Source of the DNA: Virgibacillus siamensis
Lineage (GTDB): Bacteria > Bacillota > Bacilli > Bacillales > Amphibacillaceae
Assembly (NCBI RefSeq): GCF_900162695.1
Contig: NZ_FUIH01000007.1
Coordinates: 2,294,001-2,358,000, forward strand
Direction: 5' to 3'
DNA length: 64,000 bases
The notes under the pieces are model-generated. The model was not told the DNA's origin and did not search any database. It saw only the letters and a list, made by a program, of their open reading frames with translations. Made by a program: the position numbers and the translations under genes. Position 1 is the first letter of the stretch, and each line of letters starts with the position of its first letter. Shown here piece by piece: positions 53,259-61,677 of the stretch.

Positions 53259-55985
53259 CTATAAATGCGTAAAACCGACTGTAATAATTTCATATTTCCC
53301 CGCTGTAACCTTAACCCGTTTAGGATCACTGTCATACAAGGAATCTTCAATTTCCTCCAGGATATTGCTCTTATACATTCGATTTAATTTTTTTGCAACG
53401 TTCAAATCCAGCTTCTCATTGTTTTCAGTCAAATTAAACCAGCGCGCCATTGTATCCCCGGATTCCTCTGATACTTTCAGCGAGGAAAAAGCCAGAGCAT
53501 CCGAATCCATGACTGGTTTAATAAAGGAGTGTTCTGTAGGCAGACTTCCACGCTGCATACCTGCCTGCTTGACAGTCCATGGAACCTGGAATTGATAAGC
53601 AAGCTGGAATGACTGAAGCTTGGATGCTTCTTGCTGATGCGGTATGATTTGAAAAGATACGGTATGCTTACCAATACACTGAGCCTCCGGAGTGGGAAAA
53701 TATCCCCAGTCGCCAAGCTCACGGACAGATCGTAACAAGGTTATCGCAATCGTCTGTTTTCCGTCACGAAGAATTTCATATTCATTCAGTCCATGATTGG
53801 CAATGGTCAGTCCAGCCTGCTCATCACTTACGTTGACAAATGCCTGCTGATGCTGCGAATTATCAGGATTTGTCCACCCGGAAAATGGTTCAATATTACG
53901 CTCGGCAACCTCAAAAATGGAATCTGCTGCATGAATTGCCGTTTCCATTCCAGTTGGAAACAAAGCCCGCAGCCGGTGATCCCTGGCTTGGTTATCAAAG
54001 GTTGTTTCCACCTCAACACCTTTTCCGTCTTTCGTTAATGAAACCATTGTTTGGATGCGACATGGTATTTTTTCAGCTGAACGTTTTGTCTTTCTGTACT
54101 TGAAATCAACAAGCTCTCGCTGCTCCTCATCAAGCAGCTCATCGGCTGCAGCAGGAATTTCCCAATCGTGAATAATCTCATATGATGCTTTAAAAGATGT
54201 GTCCGTTACCAGATTAACGGTGGCGTCCAGCTGTTTTGTGCTTAATGGGCAATCATGTTCCGGCTGTTTGTACATGTACTCATTTCCGATATCTCCAGTA
54301 TCCTCATAAATACACAAATCATTAAAAACACGTCCACTCATCTTATCCGTAATAGCCAAAGAGCCGTTTGTTTCAATTTGAACATGCAAATAATCATTCT
54401 CCATTGCGTCTTTACCCGAGACAAGTGTGGAATCAATTACAGAATTTTTTTCATGATCAGTGATGCAAGCGAATGTTTTAAAACCTAATGCCGGTACATC
54501 CTCTGCCTGAAACGAAACCTGAATCCTTCGCGCCATGTACGGCTGACGAAATTTATCATCGGGAAGATCATAACCGAAGTGAATGCCAAGGTCTTCCACT
54601 TCACAATCATATTTCCTGCCCCCACCATCAATTATGCTTCTATCACCAAGCGGAAAAGATTTCAGGTTGCCTTTGTTAACCCCTGAAGCAAAATATTCCC
54701 GCTTCACATCAAGAACAACTGATATAGGACCTGTTCTTACTTTGCCGGTAGTATTGTATACAGCAAACGGCAGTGCATCATCTCCATATTTCTCAAAATC
54801 AACCGTATGAATCTGATTGGTTATGAACGATAAACTATTTTCAATAAGCGTTTCAGCCACATGCTTACTTTTTTCAAAGCGCGGTACCATCTCACGGTGC
54901 ACTTCATCCACGCTGCATCCGCAAATACTGTCATGCGGATGATTTTGCATTAATGTTTTCCAAGCATACTCAAAAAAATGGTGGCTGTAATCTGCACCAA
55001 GCATGTATGCAAATGTTTGCAGCGGTTCCGCAACCTTTTCCAAAAGCACTTCACCTGTTCGGTTCATTTGTTTCAGGTACAAGCGCGAAGAGGCAGTGTT
55101 AACAAGCGTCCCCCACCCATCAGTTTGCTGACTGCGTAATTCCCCATCTACGGTTTTTAACGTTTTTGGGAGCTCAGGCTGTAATTCCTTTATATAATGA
55201 TTAAAACTGGAATGAACGAATTCAATTTCCGGATAAAGTTTTTCGGCTGTTTGAATCGCTTTCGGCAAATCAAGCTGAATCGGCTGATGGTCACAGCCAT
55301 TCATCATCAGCAATTGGGAGGTCGATGCATATGCCTCCATTGCCCGCAAACGCTCATCCCAATATTGCCGGGCTTTTCCTTCCTCAACAGGCACTTCATT
55401 CCCATTACAATACCAATTGGCAAATAGAACACCAAGAACAGAAGAACCATCAGGTGAACGCCAGATCATTTCGGAAAATGGCGATTCAAATGCTTCCGAA
55501 TCAGACACCATATTATTAAATCCGGTTGGTTTTACACCTCGGCCAAACGCGGCGCTGGTGATACCAGCCTGTTTTAAAATTTGCGGTGCCTGACCAATGT
55601 TGCCAAAGGAATCCGGAAAATACCCGATTTCTGACATACCTCCCCATGATTTAGAATCCTTCATACCATACTGAAGATTTCGTATATTAGCTTCCCCACT
55701 GGTTAAAAATTCGTCCTGTAAAATATACCATGGGCCAATTTGCAATTTTCCTTCGCGAACATAATGTTCGATTATATCCCGTTTCTCCGGTCGTACTTGT
55801 AAATAATCATCTAAAATAATCGTTTGTCCATCAAGATGGAAACTTTCAAATTTCGGATTATGTCCTAACTCCTCTAACAACCTGTCCATTAATCCGACCA
55901 GTTGCGCATGGTGTTTTTCATAAGGTAAATACCACTCCCTATCCCAGTGCGAATGTGAGATAATGTGGACTGTTTTCTGCTTCAT
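53259..55985 (-). CDS. GH38 alpha-mannosidase
   Basis: A 908-residue GH38 enzyme. The zinc ligands start in ISHSHWDREW at residues 11-18, the nucleophile is D125 in GYFPDSFGN, and the second His cluster is in HPHDSICGCSVDEVHREM near 370. The C-terminal beta-sandwich half is complete. No signal peptide. It removes alpha-linked mannose from imported glycans. It is followed by the GH125 gene. A second, differently organised GH38 lies at the right edge of the window. Confidence 0.93.
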   Translation of the reverse strand: MKQKTVHIISHSHWDREWYLPYEKHHAQLVGLMDRLLEELGHNPKFESFHLDGQTIILDDYLQVRPEKRDIIEHYVREGKLQIGPWYILQDEFLTSGEANIRNLQYGMKDSKSWGGMSEIGYFPDSFGNIGQAPQILKQAGITSAAFGRGVKPTGFNNMVSDSEAFESPFSEMIWRSPDGSSVLGVLFANWYCNGNEVPVEEGKARQYWDERLRAMEAYASTSQLLMMNGCDHQPIQLDLPKAIQTAEKLYPEIEFVHSSFNHYIKELQPELPKTLKTVDGELRSQQTDGWGTLVNTASSRLYLKQMNRTGEVLLEKVAEPLQTFAYMLGADYSHHFFEYAWKTLMQNHPHDSICGCSVDEVHREMVPRFEKSKHVAETLIENSLSFITNQIHTVDFEKYGDDALPFAVYNTTGKVRTGPISVVLDVKREYFASGVNKGNLKSFPLGDRSIIDGGGRKYDCEVEDLGIHFGYDLPDDKFRQPYMARRIQVSFQAEDVPALGFKTFACITDHEKNSVIDSTLVSGKDAMENDYLHVQIETNGSLAITDKMSGRVFNDLCIYEDTGDIGNEYMYKQPEHDCPLSTKQLDATVNLVTDTSFKASYEIIHDWEIPAAADELLDEEQRELVDFKYRKTKRSAEKIPCRIQTMVSLTKDGKGVEVETTFDNQARDHRLRALFPTGMETAIHAADSIFEVAERNIEPFSGWTNPDNSQHQQAFVNVSDEQAGLTIANHGLNEYEILRDGKQTIAITLLRSVRELGDWGYFPTPEAQCIGKHTVSFQIIPHQQEASKLQSFQLAYQFQVPWTVKQAGMQRGSLPTEHSFIKPVMDSDALAFSSLKVSEESGDTMARWFNLTENNEKLDLNVAKKLNRMYKSNILEEIEDSLYDSDPKRVKVTAGKYEIITVGFTHL

Positions 55986-56022
55986 GGATAATAGACCTCC
56001 TCATATTTGACATACTTAACCA

Positions 56023-56928
56023 TCAAAGACACAAAGCCGCAGCACCAATAACACCGGAGTTCTGTTCCAATTCAGCTGGTATTACCTTTGCCTGCCGACC
56101 CATGGGATTTAATGCATAAGCACTTACATACTCTTGGGCTGTCTCGAATAATGGCTTACCAACTTTTGATACACCCCCGCCGATGATGATGATCTCGGCA
56201 TCAAACGTGTTTACAAGATTGACACAGGCAGTTCCCAGCACCCGAAACACGCTATCAATATATTCGACGATACGGGGGTCTTTCTCCTTGTACAATCGGA
56301 AGACTCTCTCTGTTGTAACCGGTTCACCGACGATGGTGGATCCGTGCCGGGCAATCGCCGTGCCGGAAGCAATTGCTTCCAGACATCCTTTTTGTCCGCA
56401 CGAGCATTCACCAAAGGAAGGATCAATGACAGTATGTCCGATATCGCCCGCATTGCCATTTCGCCCGCGTAATAGCCGGCCATCTGTGAAAATGCCGGCA
56501 CCAATTCCCGTGCTGACTGTCATATATATGACGTGCTCATGATTCCGCCCGGCGCCGAGCCATTTTTCTGCTAGCGTTGCGGCATTTGCATCATTCTCGA
56601 GCTGTACTGTATATGGCAGATCTGCCTCCATTATTTGTTTAATCGGTACATCTCTCCAAGTTGCCAGGTTTGGCGGACAGGTTACCATGCCATTTCTGCT
56701 GTCCAAAGGGCCGGGTACACCAACACCGATGCCAGTTATCACATCATGCGAGAATCTGTCATCTCGCAGGACTTCATTCACAACTTGAATAATCCGTTTA
56801 ATCATTTGCTCAGGTGGTATTGATAAGTCGGTCGGTATGATACGGTGTTTAACAATTGAACCAATTTGATCAACAATAGCCACCGCTACCTTTGTACCTC
56901 CAATATCTACGCCAATCGAGTATTTCAT
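56023..56928 (-). CDS. ROK-family sugar kinase
   Basis: A 301-residue ROK protein without DNA-binding domain, so a kinase. The phosphate motif is DIGGTK at 8-13, the catalytic region ENDANAATLAE is at 111-121, and the zinc site comprises H165, C175, C177 and C182 in GHTVIDPSFGECSCGQKGCLEA. ROK kinases phosphorylate glucose, fructose, mannose or N-acetylmannosamine. In this operon mannose or N-acetylglucosamine is the likely substrate. It lies between the permease and GH38 genes. Confidence 0.9.
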   Translation of the reverse strand: MKYSIGVDIGGTKVAVAIVDQIGSIVKHRIIPTDLSIPPEQMIKRIIQVVNEVLRDDRFSHDVITGIGVGVPGPLDSRNGMVTCPPNLATWRDVPIKQIMEADLPYTVQLENDANAATLAEKWLGAGRNHEHVIYMTVSTGIGAGIFTDGRLLRGRNGNAGDIGHTVIDPSFGECSCGQKGCLEAIASGTAIARHGSTIVGEPVTTERVFRLYKEKDPRIVEYIDSVFRVLGTACVNLVNTFDAEIIIIGGGVSKVGKPLFETAQEYVSAYALNPMGRQAKVIPAELEQNSGVIGAAALCL

Positions 56929-56972
56929 TGCAATCTTCCTTTTTTAAATACTTTTCTAAACAACACAGTTCA

Positions 56973-57800
56973 TCAGCCTTTTGATGCCCCGCCAAGACTG
57001 AAACCTTTAGACATATATCGCTGTCCTACAAAATACAAAATAATAACAGGAATCGTATAAACAAAAGAAAATGCCGCCAGCTGACCATAAAACACCATTC
57101 CATGCTGACCAAAGAACTGATAGATGGTTACGGAAGCGGGTAGTTTTTCCGTAGATTGAATTAAAATAAATGGTACAAAAAAGTTCCCCCAGCTGTTTGT
57201 AAATGTAAAAATCAGTACTGTAAAGATTCCGGGTGTCATTAAAGGTGCAACAACTTTCCGCAAGCCGACCAATACACTAGCTCCATCAATCCAGGCTGAT
57301 TCCTCAAGTGTCAGCGGTACAGAGTCGATAAAGTTTTTCATCAGCCATATCCCATATGGAAGTCCGGAAGCAGCAAGGAAAAACATCGTCGCAATCAACG
57401 AATCATTTAAATTAAAGAATACAAATAACTGGTACACCGGAACCATAATTGCTGTCATTGGCAGCCCGGACATAAAGAGTATCGTCAGAATGATTGAATT
57501 CTTATGTTTCAAATGATACCTGGACAATGGATAAGCTGCCAAGGCTGAAGCTATCACAAGCACCAGAGAAGAAACCAAAGACAGGAAAATACCGATAACG
57601 AACGAGCGTAAAATCCCCGGATCTGTTAGTATTTCCGTCCAATTGGTAAAGGTAAATTCCTCCGGCAGTTCGATTGCCAGTGTAGGATGGGAATCAAATG
57701 ATGCAAAAACCATCCACAGAAGCGGAATGAAGAACATTACTCCAATTATAGAAAGTACAATATAGGGCAATGCTTTTTGCAAAAACTTTTTGTTAAACAT
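56973..57800 (-). CDS. Carbohydrate ABC permease, MalG-like
   Basis: A 275-residue permease with six helices and the EAA loop LEESAWIDGASVLVGLRKVVAPLMTPG near residue 190. It belongs to the CUT1 (oligosaccharide) type. With the MalF-like partner and the binding protein it should import the glycan fragments. There is no ATPase gene in the operon. Confidence 0.92.
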   Translation of the reverse strand: MFNKKFLQKALPYIVLSIIGVMFFIPLLWMVFASFDSHPTLAIELPEEFTFTNWTEILTDPGILRSFVIGIFLSLVSSLVLVIASALAAYPLSRYHLKHKNSIILTILFMSGLPMTAIMVPVYQLFVFFNLNDSLIATMFFLAASGLPYGIWLMKNFIDSVPLTLEESAWIDGASVLVGLRKVVAPLMTPGIFTVLIFTFTNSWGNFFVPFILIQSTEKLPASVTIYQFFGQHGMVFYGQLAAFSFVYTIPVIILYFVGQRYMSKGFSLGGASKG

Positions 57801-57818
57801 ATTTAATCCCTCTTTTTA

Positions 57819-58703
57819 TTAATCGGTTTTTAAAAAACGAATATAGATAAGACTTAAAATAATTCCAATCAACAACAGAACTAAGGAAATAGCTGTACCA
57901 TATCCGAGCTGGTAATTTACAAATGCTTCATTATACATAAAGATTGGAAGTGTTGTCGTCTTTTCACCTGGTCCACCGCCCGTTAATGCGTAGATTAGCG
58001 TAAAAACCCCCAATGTTTGCAGTGTAACCAGCACCATATTTGTAACAGCTGCTCCTTTAATGATTGGCAGTGTTACTCTCCATAATCGTTGCCATGCATT
58101 CGCACCATCAATCCTGGATGCTTCTTCCACTTCTTGAGGTATGTCATCCAGTGCTGCCTGATACATTAACATGGAAAATGCTGCACCATGCCAAATGTTT
58201 ACAAATATAACACTGACAAGAGGGAAGTTTAATAGCCATGCGACAGGCTCCATTCCCGCCATTCCCAGTATGGTGTTCAAGGTCCCCTGGTCACTTAAAA
58301 ATGCAAACCAGACAAACGCCACCACCACTTCAGGTGTAATCCAGCCGGCAAGTACCAAAATACCAATTATCCTTCTAAATGGCCTTGCCTTCTGCTTCAT
58401 CAGATATGCCACAAGAAAGCCGACCACTTGCTGGCCGATGACTGCTGAAGAAATCAGGAATATAATTGTTTTGATGACACTTGATTTAAAACTCGGATCC
58501 TGAAACATGCGGATGAAATTTTCAAATCCTATAAATTGCGTATTGCTCGCCGCAGCTCCAGTAAGTGCCAAATTTGTGAAGGAAAAATAAAACGTCATAA
58601 TAATCGGTCCAAGCACAAACAACACAAGTAATACAATCGCCGGAGTCCCGAATAACAATGAACGCATATAGATATTTCCTTGCAGAGATTTGCTTTTACT
58701 CAA
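57819..58703 (-). CDS. Carbohydrate ABC permease, MalF-like
   Basis: A 294-residue permease with six helices and the EAA loop VEEASRIDGANAWQRLWRVTLPIIKGA near residue 190. It is 58 bases downstream of the binding-protein gene and precedes the MalG-like gene with an 18-base gap. Confidence 0.92.
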   Translation of the reverse strand: MSKSKSLQGNIYMRSLLFGTPAIVLLVLFVLGPIIMTFYFSFTNLALTGAAASNTQFIGFENFIRMFQDPSFKSSVIKTIIFLISSAVIGQQVVGFLVAYLMKQKARPFRRIIGILVLAGWITPEVVVAFVWFAFLSDQGTLNTILGMAGMEPVAWLLNFPLVSVIFVNIWHGAAFSMLMYQAALDDIPQEVEEASRIDGANAWQRLWRVTLPIIKGAAVTNMVLVTLQTLGVFTLIYALTGGGPGEKTTTLPIFMYNEAFVNYQLGYGTAISLVLLLIGIILSLIYIRFLKTD

Positions 58704-58761
58704 GATCAGACACCTCTTTATGAGAGCCGCTGCAACGAAACGTGCGGCGGCTCATTATAGA

Positions 58762-60093
58762 TTATTCTGTCGTCGTGTTCTCTTCTCCGACATCTCGCTT
58801 AACATCTTTTGCAAATTGTTCCAACGCTTCTTCAGGTGACAGAGTACCTGTTGTTACAGCTTCAACAGCCGCCTGTATATTGGAGGAAACTTTTGGATAA
58901 GCATCATATGTCGGCCTGTAATGTGTATATTCAAGATACTCCGTCATCTTCCCTTGATAAGGAATCTGCTGATATTCATCTAATTTGGCGATATCCTTTC
59001 GTGGTGTCAAGGCTGTACCATACCGCAGATTCTGTTTACTTGTTGCAAGTTTAATAAATTCTACTGCCAAATTTTTATTATCGGCCTTTGCCGGTACTGC
59101 CAATGTCCAGCCGCCGGAAACCGTTACCTTACCCGGTTCTTGTCCGTCCTTCGTTGGCACTGCAGCAATTCCAATATTTTCTTTCCACTCCGGCCATGGG
59201 CTATTTCCGGATTCCAGCCAGTTTCCGGACATCCAATTTCCGTCAAGCGCAATCCCGACTTCACCTTCAGGCATAAGCTGTGTAGAAACCTTTGCCCCTG
59301 CCTGACCGGTAATACCCCAGCTCAGGCTTGCACCAAGATCATTTGAATAAATTGTGTCTACAAACTTTAGAACATCAAGGAATCCTTCGCTTTTAACAAT
59401 CCATTTACCGATTTCGGCATTATACAGTCTGCTATCTGTCCCATATAACAGCGGCAGGAATGTTTGCATCGTGGTACCTTCACCCATCGCTTTTCCGGAG
59501 TTCATCCATAATGGAACTTGCACCTCACCCTTAATTTTTTTGGCAGCGTTCACTACATCTTCCCAGCTCTCAGGCTGCCATGGCACTTCAAGACCTGCAT
59601 CTTTAAAAACTTTCTTATTGTACCAAAGCACACGCACATCTGTTGAAATTGGCACACCATATATGTTTCCATCTTCTCCGGTCACACCTTTTTTGACCGG
59701 TTTATAAAACTTGTTCCATCCATCCCATTTTTTCAAGTCCTTTGTCAACGGTTCAAGGTATCCTGCAGCTGAATCCGCCTTAATCATATATGAATCTTCC
59801 ATGACAATATCAGGTGCTGTATCTTCTGATTTCATCATCAATACCTTCTTATTCGGATACGCACCTTCATTACTTTTAACCTCTGTTATTTTAACGGTCA
59901 CTCCGTCGTGTTTCTTTTCAAATTGTTTTTTGACATCATTCATCCATGATTTAAATGAGTCATCAGGTGATTTATAGATTAATTCAATTGTATTTGATGA
60001 TGACCCCTCTTCTTCGCCTCCGCACGCCGCCAGCAAAGATAAAGGCAGAATGATAATTAATAAAAGTACTATGTTTTTAGAAAACCTTTTCAT
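58762..60093 (-). CDS. Sugar-binding lipoprotein of the ABC transporter
   Basis: A 443-residue family 1 extracellular binding protein. The lipobox LLAAC ends the signal helix (about 8-22). The mature part contains IELIYKSPDDSFKSWMNDVKKQFEKK near residue 36 and the conserved GNWMSGNWLESGNSPWPEW segment near 280 with tryptophans fit for sugar stacking. It likely binds the glycans released by GH85. By position it corresponds to the N-glycan binding protein of pneumococcal N-glycan transporters. Confidence 0.9.
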   Translation of the reverse strand: MKRFSKNIVLLLIIILPLSLLAACGGEEEGSSSNTIELIYKSPDDSFKSWMNDVKKQFEKKHDGVTVKITEVKSNEGAYPNKKVLMMKSEDTAPDIVMEDSYMIKADSAAGYLEPLTKDLKKWDGWNKFYKPVKKGVTGEDGNIYGVPISTDVRVLWYNKKVFKDAGLEVPWQPESWEDVVNAAKKIKGEVQVPLWMNSGKAMGEGTTMQTFLPLLYGTDSRLYNAEIGKWIVKSEGFLDVLKFVDTIYSNDLGASLSWGITGQAGAKVSTQLMPEGEVGIALDGNWMSGNWLESGNSPWPEWKENIGIAAVPTKDGQEPGKVTVSGGWTLAVPAKADNKNLAVEFIKLATSKQNLRYGTALTPRKDIAKLDEYQQIPYQGKMTEYLEYTHYRPTYDAYPKVSSNIQAAVEAVTTGTLSPEEALEQFAKDVKRDVGEENTTTE

Positions 60094-60173
60094 TTTATGT
60101 CCCCCTTGGATATGTATTTTTGAGTTTATTGCCAGCTGCTATCTATTCCTTCACCACCTCCTTCATCTGCTAT

Positions 60174-61409
60174 TTATCGTTGAATGATTGTATTCTGTGG
60201 AGCATCAAACAGTTTCTGCTGAATGATGGAAGCAGCACCTATTAAAGTAGATTGATAGCCAAAACTTGATTTCGTATACGTAATATTATCTGCAAAGCTT
60301 GAAAAAGAACGGGATTTCGCAATTTCCTCAGCAACTTTAACGATTTCAGGATGCAAATCAATCATCTGACCACCAAAAATAACTTTAGACGGAGCAAAAA
60401 AATTAATTGCATTGGCCACCCCAATACCAAGATAGCGACCCGCCTCATCCAACACCGTTGCTGCCAGTTTATCCCCTCGCTCAGCATGTTCAATAATCAC
60501 TTCAAGTGTCAGATTGTTTTCCTCTTGTAAATACAAATCAGACAATGTACTTGATACACCCCTGCGAATTTCCTGCTCTACCCGTTTTATAATAGCAATA
60601 CCGGAAGCCATTGCTTCCAGGCATCCAAAGTTACCGCAATTGCACCTCGGACCATCAACATCGATAGATACATGCCCAAGTTCACCAGCACCATTTTTAA
60701 AACCGCGATAAATTCTGGTGCCGATAATAATTCCGCCGCCAATCCCCTGATCCGCCAGAATATACAAGATGTTTTCTTTCATTTGAATACTTCCGAACCA
60801 TTGTTCCGCAAGCGCCGCCGCATTAGCATCCTTTTCCAGCACGGTAATTAGGTTATAACGATCCTCCAACAGCTGCTTAATCTTTATATCTGCAGTTTCC
60901 TGCAAGTTTGGTGGAGATAAAATTTTTCCTTCATCTTCATCAATTGGACCTGGAGCAGATACGCCAATCCCAAAAATTTTTGAGCTTGGTATCTCCATTT
61001 GGTCCAGCAGCTCATCAATTGCTTTGTAAACCTTTTCAATTACCGTCATCGAGTCCTGCGAATTGGTAATCACAATATGTTGACGCGAAAAGATTTCTGC
61101 TTTTAAATTGACAATTGCAGCCGTAACCTTCGTCACCCCGATATCAACAGCTATCACATAAAAATTGTCCCAGTTAATCTCATACAATGCCGGCTTTCTT
61201 CCGCCATTGGAATCGCCATAGCCCGATATTCTAATCGCCTCTGTTTTGGTAAGTTCCGAGGTAATATTTCCGATAGTAGCAAAAGTTAATTCTAGTTTTT
61301 CAGCAACCTTTGCTTTGGAAATCGGCCCGTATTTATGTATTGTATTTAAAACCAAGGAACGATTAAGGTGTTTATTTCGATCCATATTACCAGATTCAAC
61401 TATCCTCAT
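60174..61409 (-). CDS. ROK-family transcriptional repressor
   Basis: A 411-residue NagC/XylR-type ROK regulator. The N-terminal helix-turn-helix covers about residues 12-75 (LVLNTIHKYGPISKAKVAEKLELTFATIGNITSEL in pieces) and the ROK domain follows. DIGVTKVTAAIV replaces the usual kinase DxGGTK, and the zinc cysteine cluster CNCGNFGCLEA is present. The start MRIVES at 61409 with GGGAGGAACTG is used. It is the first gene of the unit with SBP and permeases, with an 80-base gap. It likely represses the operon until a mannose- or N-acetylglucosamine-type sugar binds. Confidence 0.9.
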   Translation of the reverse strand: MRIVESGNMDRNKHLNRSLVLNTIHKYGPISKAKVAEKLELTFATIGNITSELTKTEAIRISGYGDSNGGRKPALYEINWDNFYVIAVDIGVTKVTAAIVNLKAEIFSRQHIVITNSQDSMTVIEKVYKAIDELLDQMEIPSSKIFGIGVSAPGPIDEDEGKILSPPNLQETADIKIKQLLEDRYNLITVLEKDANAAALAEQWFGSIQMKENILYILADQGIGGGIIIGTRIYRGFKNGAGELGHVSIDVDGPRCNCGNFGCLEAMASGIAIIKRVEQEIRRGVSSTLSDLYLQEENNLTLEVIIEHAERGDKLAATVLDEAGRYLGIGVANAINFFAPSKVIFGGQMIDLHPEIVKVAEEIAKSRSFSSFADNITYTKSSFGYQSTLIGAASIIQQKLFDAPQNTIIQR

Positions 61410-61459
61410 TTCAGTTCCTCCCACTCTACTTATTAAAATTATTATAATAACGCTTATAC

Positions 61460-61474
61460 AGAAGTCGCTTTCAA
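61460..61474 (-). promoter_or_regulatory. Candidate cre (CcpA) site
   Basis: The minus-strand sequence TTGAAAGCGACTTCT fits the cre consensus WTGNAANCGNWNNCW with one mismatch (position 11). It lies 50 bases upstream of the ROK repressor start, next to the palindrome, consistent with carbon catabolite repression of the locus. Confidence 0.6.
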
Positions 61475-61508
61475 AAATAAAAAGATTCACGAAACCGTAA
61501 ATTCCATC

Positions 61509-61537
61509 ATACTAATTAAAACGATTTTAATTAGTAT
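61509..61537. promoter_or_regulatory. 29-bp perfect palindrome, candidate ROK operator
   Basis: The arms ATACTAATTAAAA (61509-61521) and TTTTAATTAGTAT (61525-61537) are exact complements around CGA. It is 100 bases upstream of the repressor start codon. ROK repressors bind AT-rich palindromes of this kind (XylR/NagC/Mlc). It is probably autoregulatory and governs the operon downstream. Confidence 0.8.
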
Positions 61538-61677
61538 ATTCAAATAATAACACAATCCCAATATGAAGTATATACCCATTTTTCACAATATTTTTAAGTA
61601 AACATATAACCAGGAACTGATGGGGGAAGTCATTGCATGTCCCCCATTCCATTCCTTCTTTCAATCCCAAAATCCAG

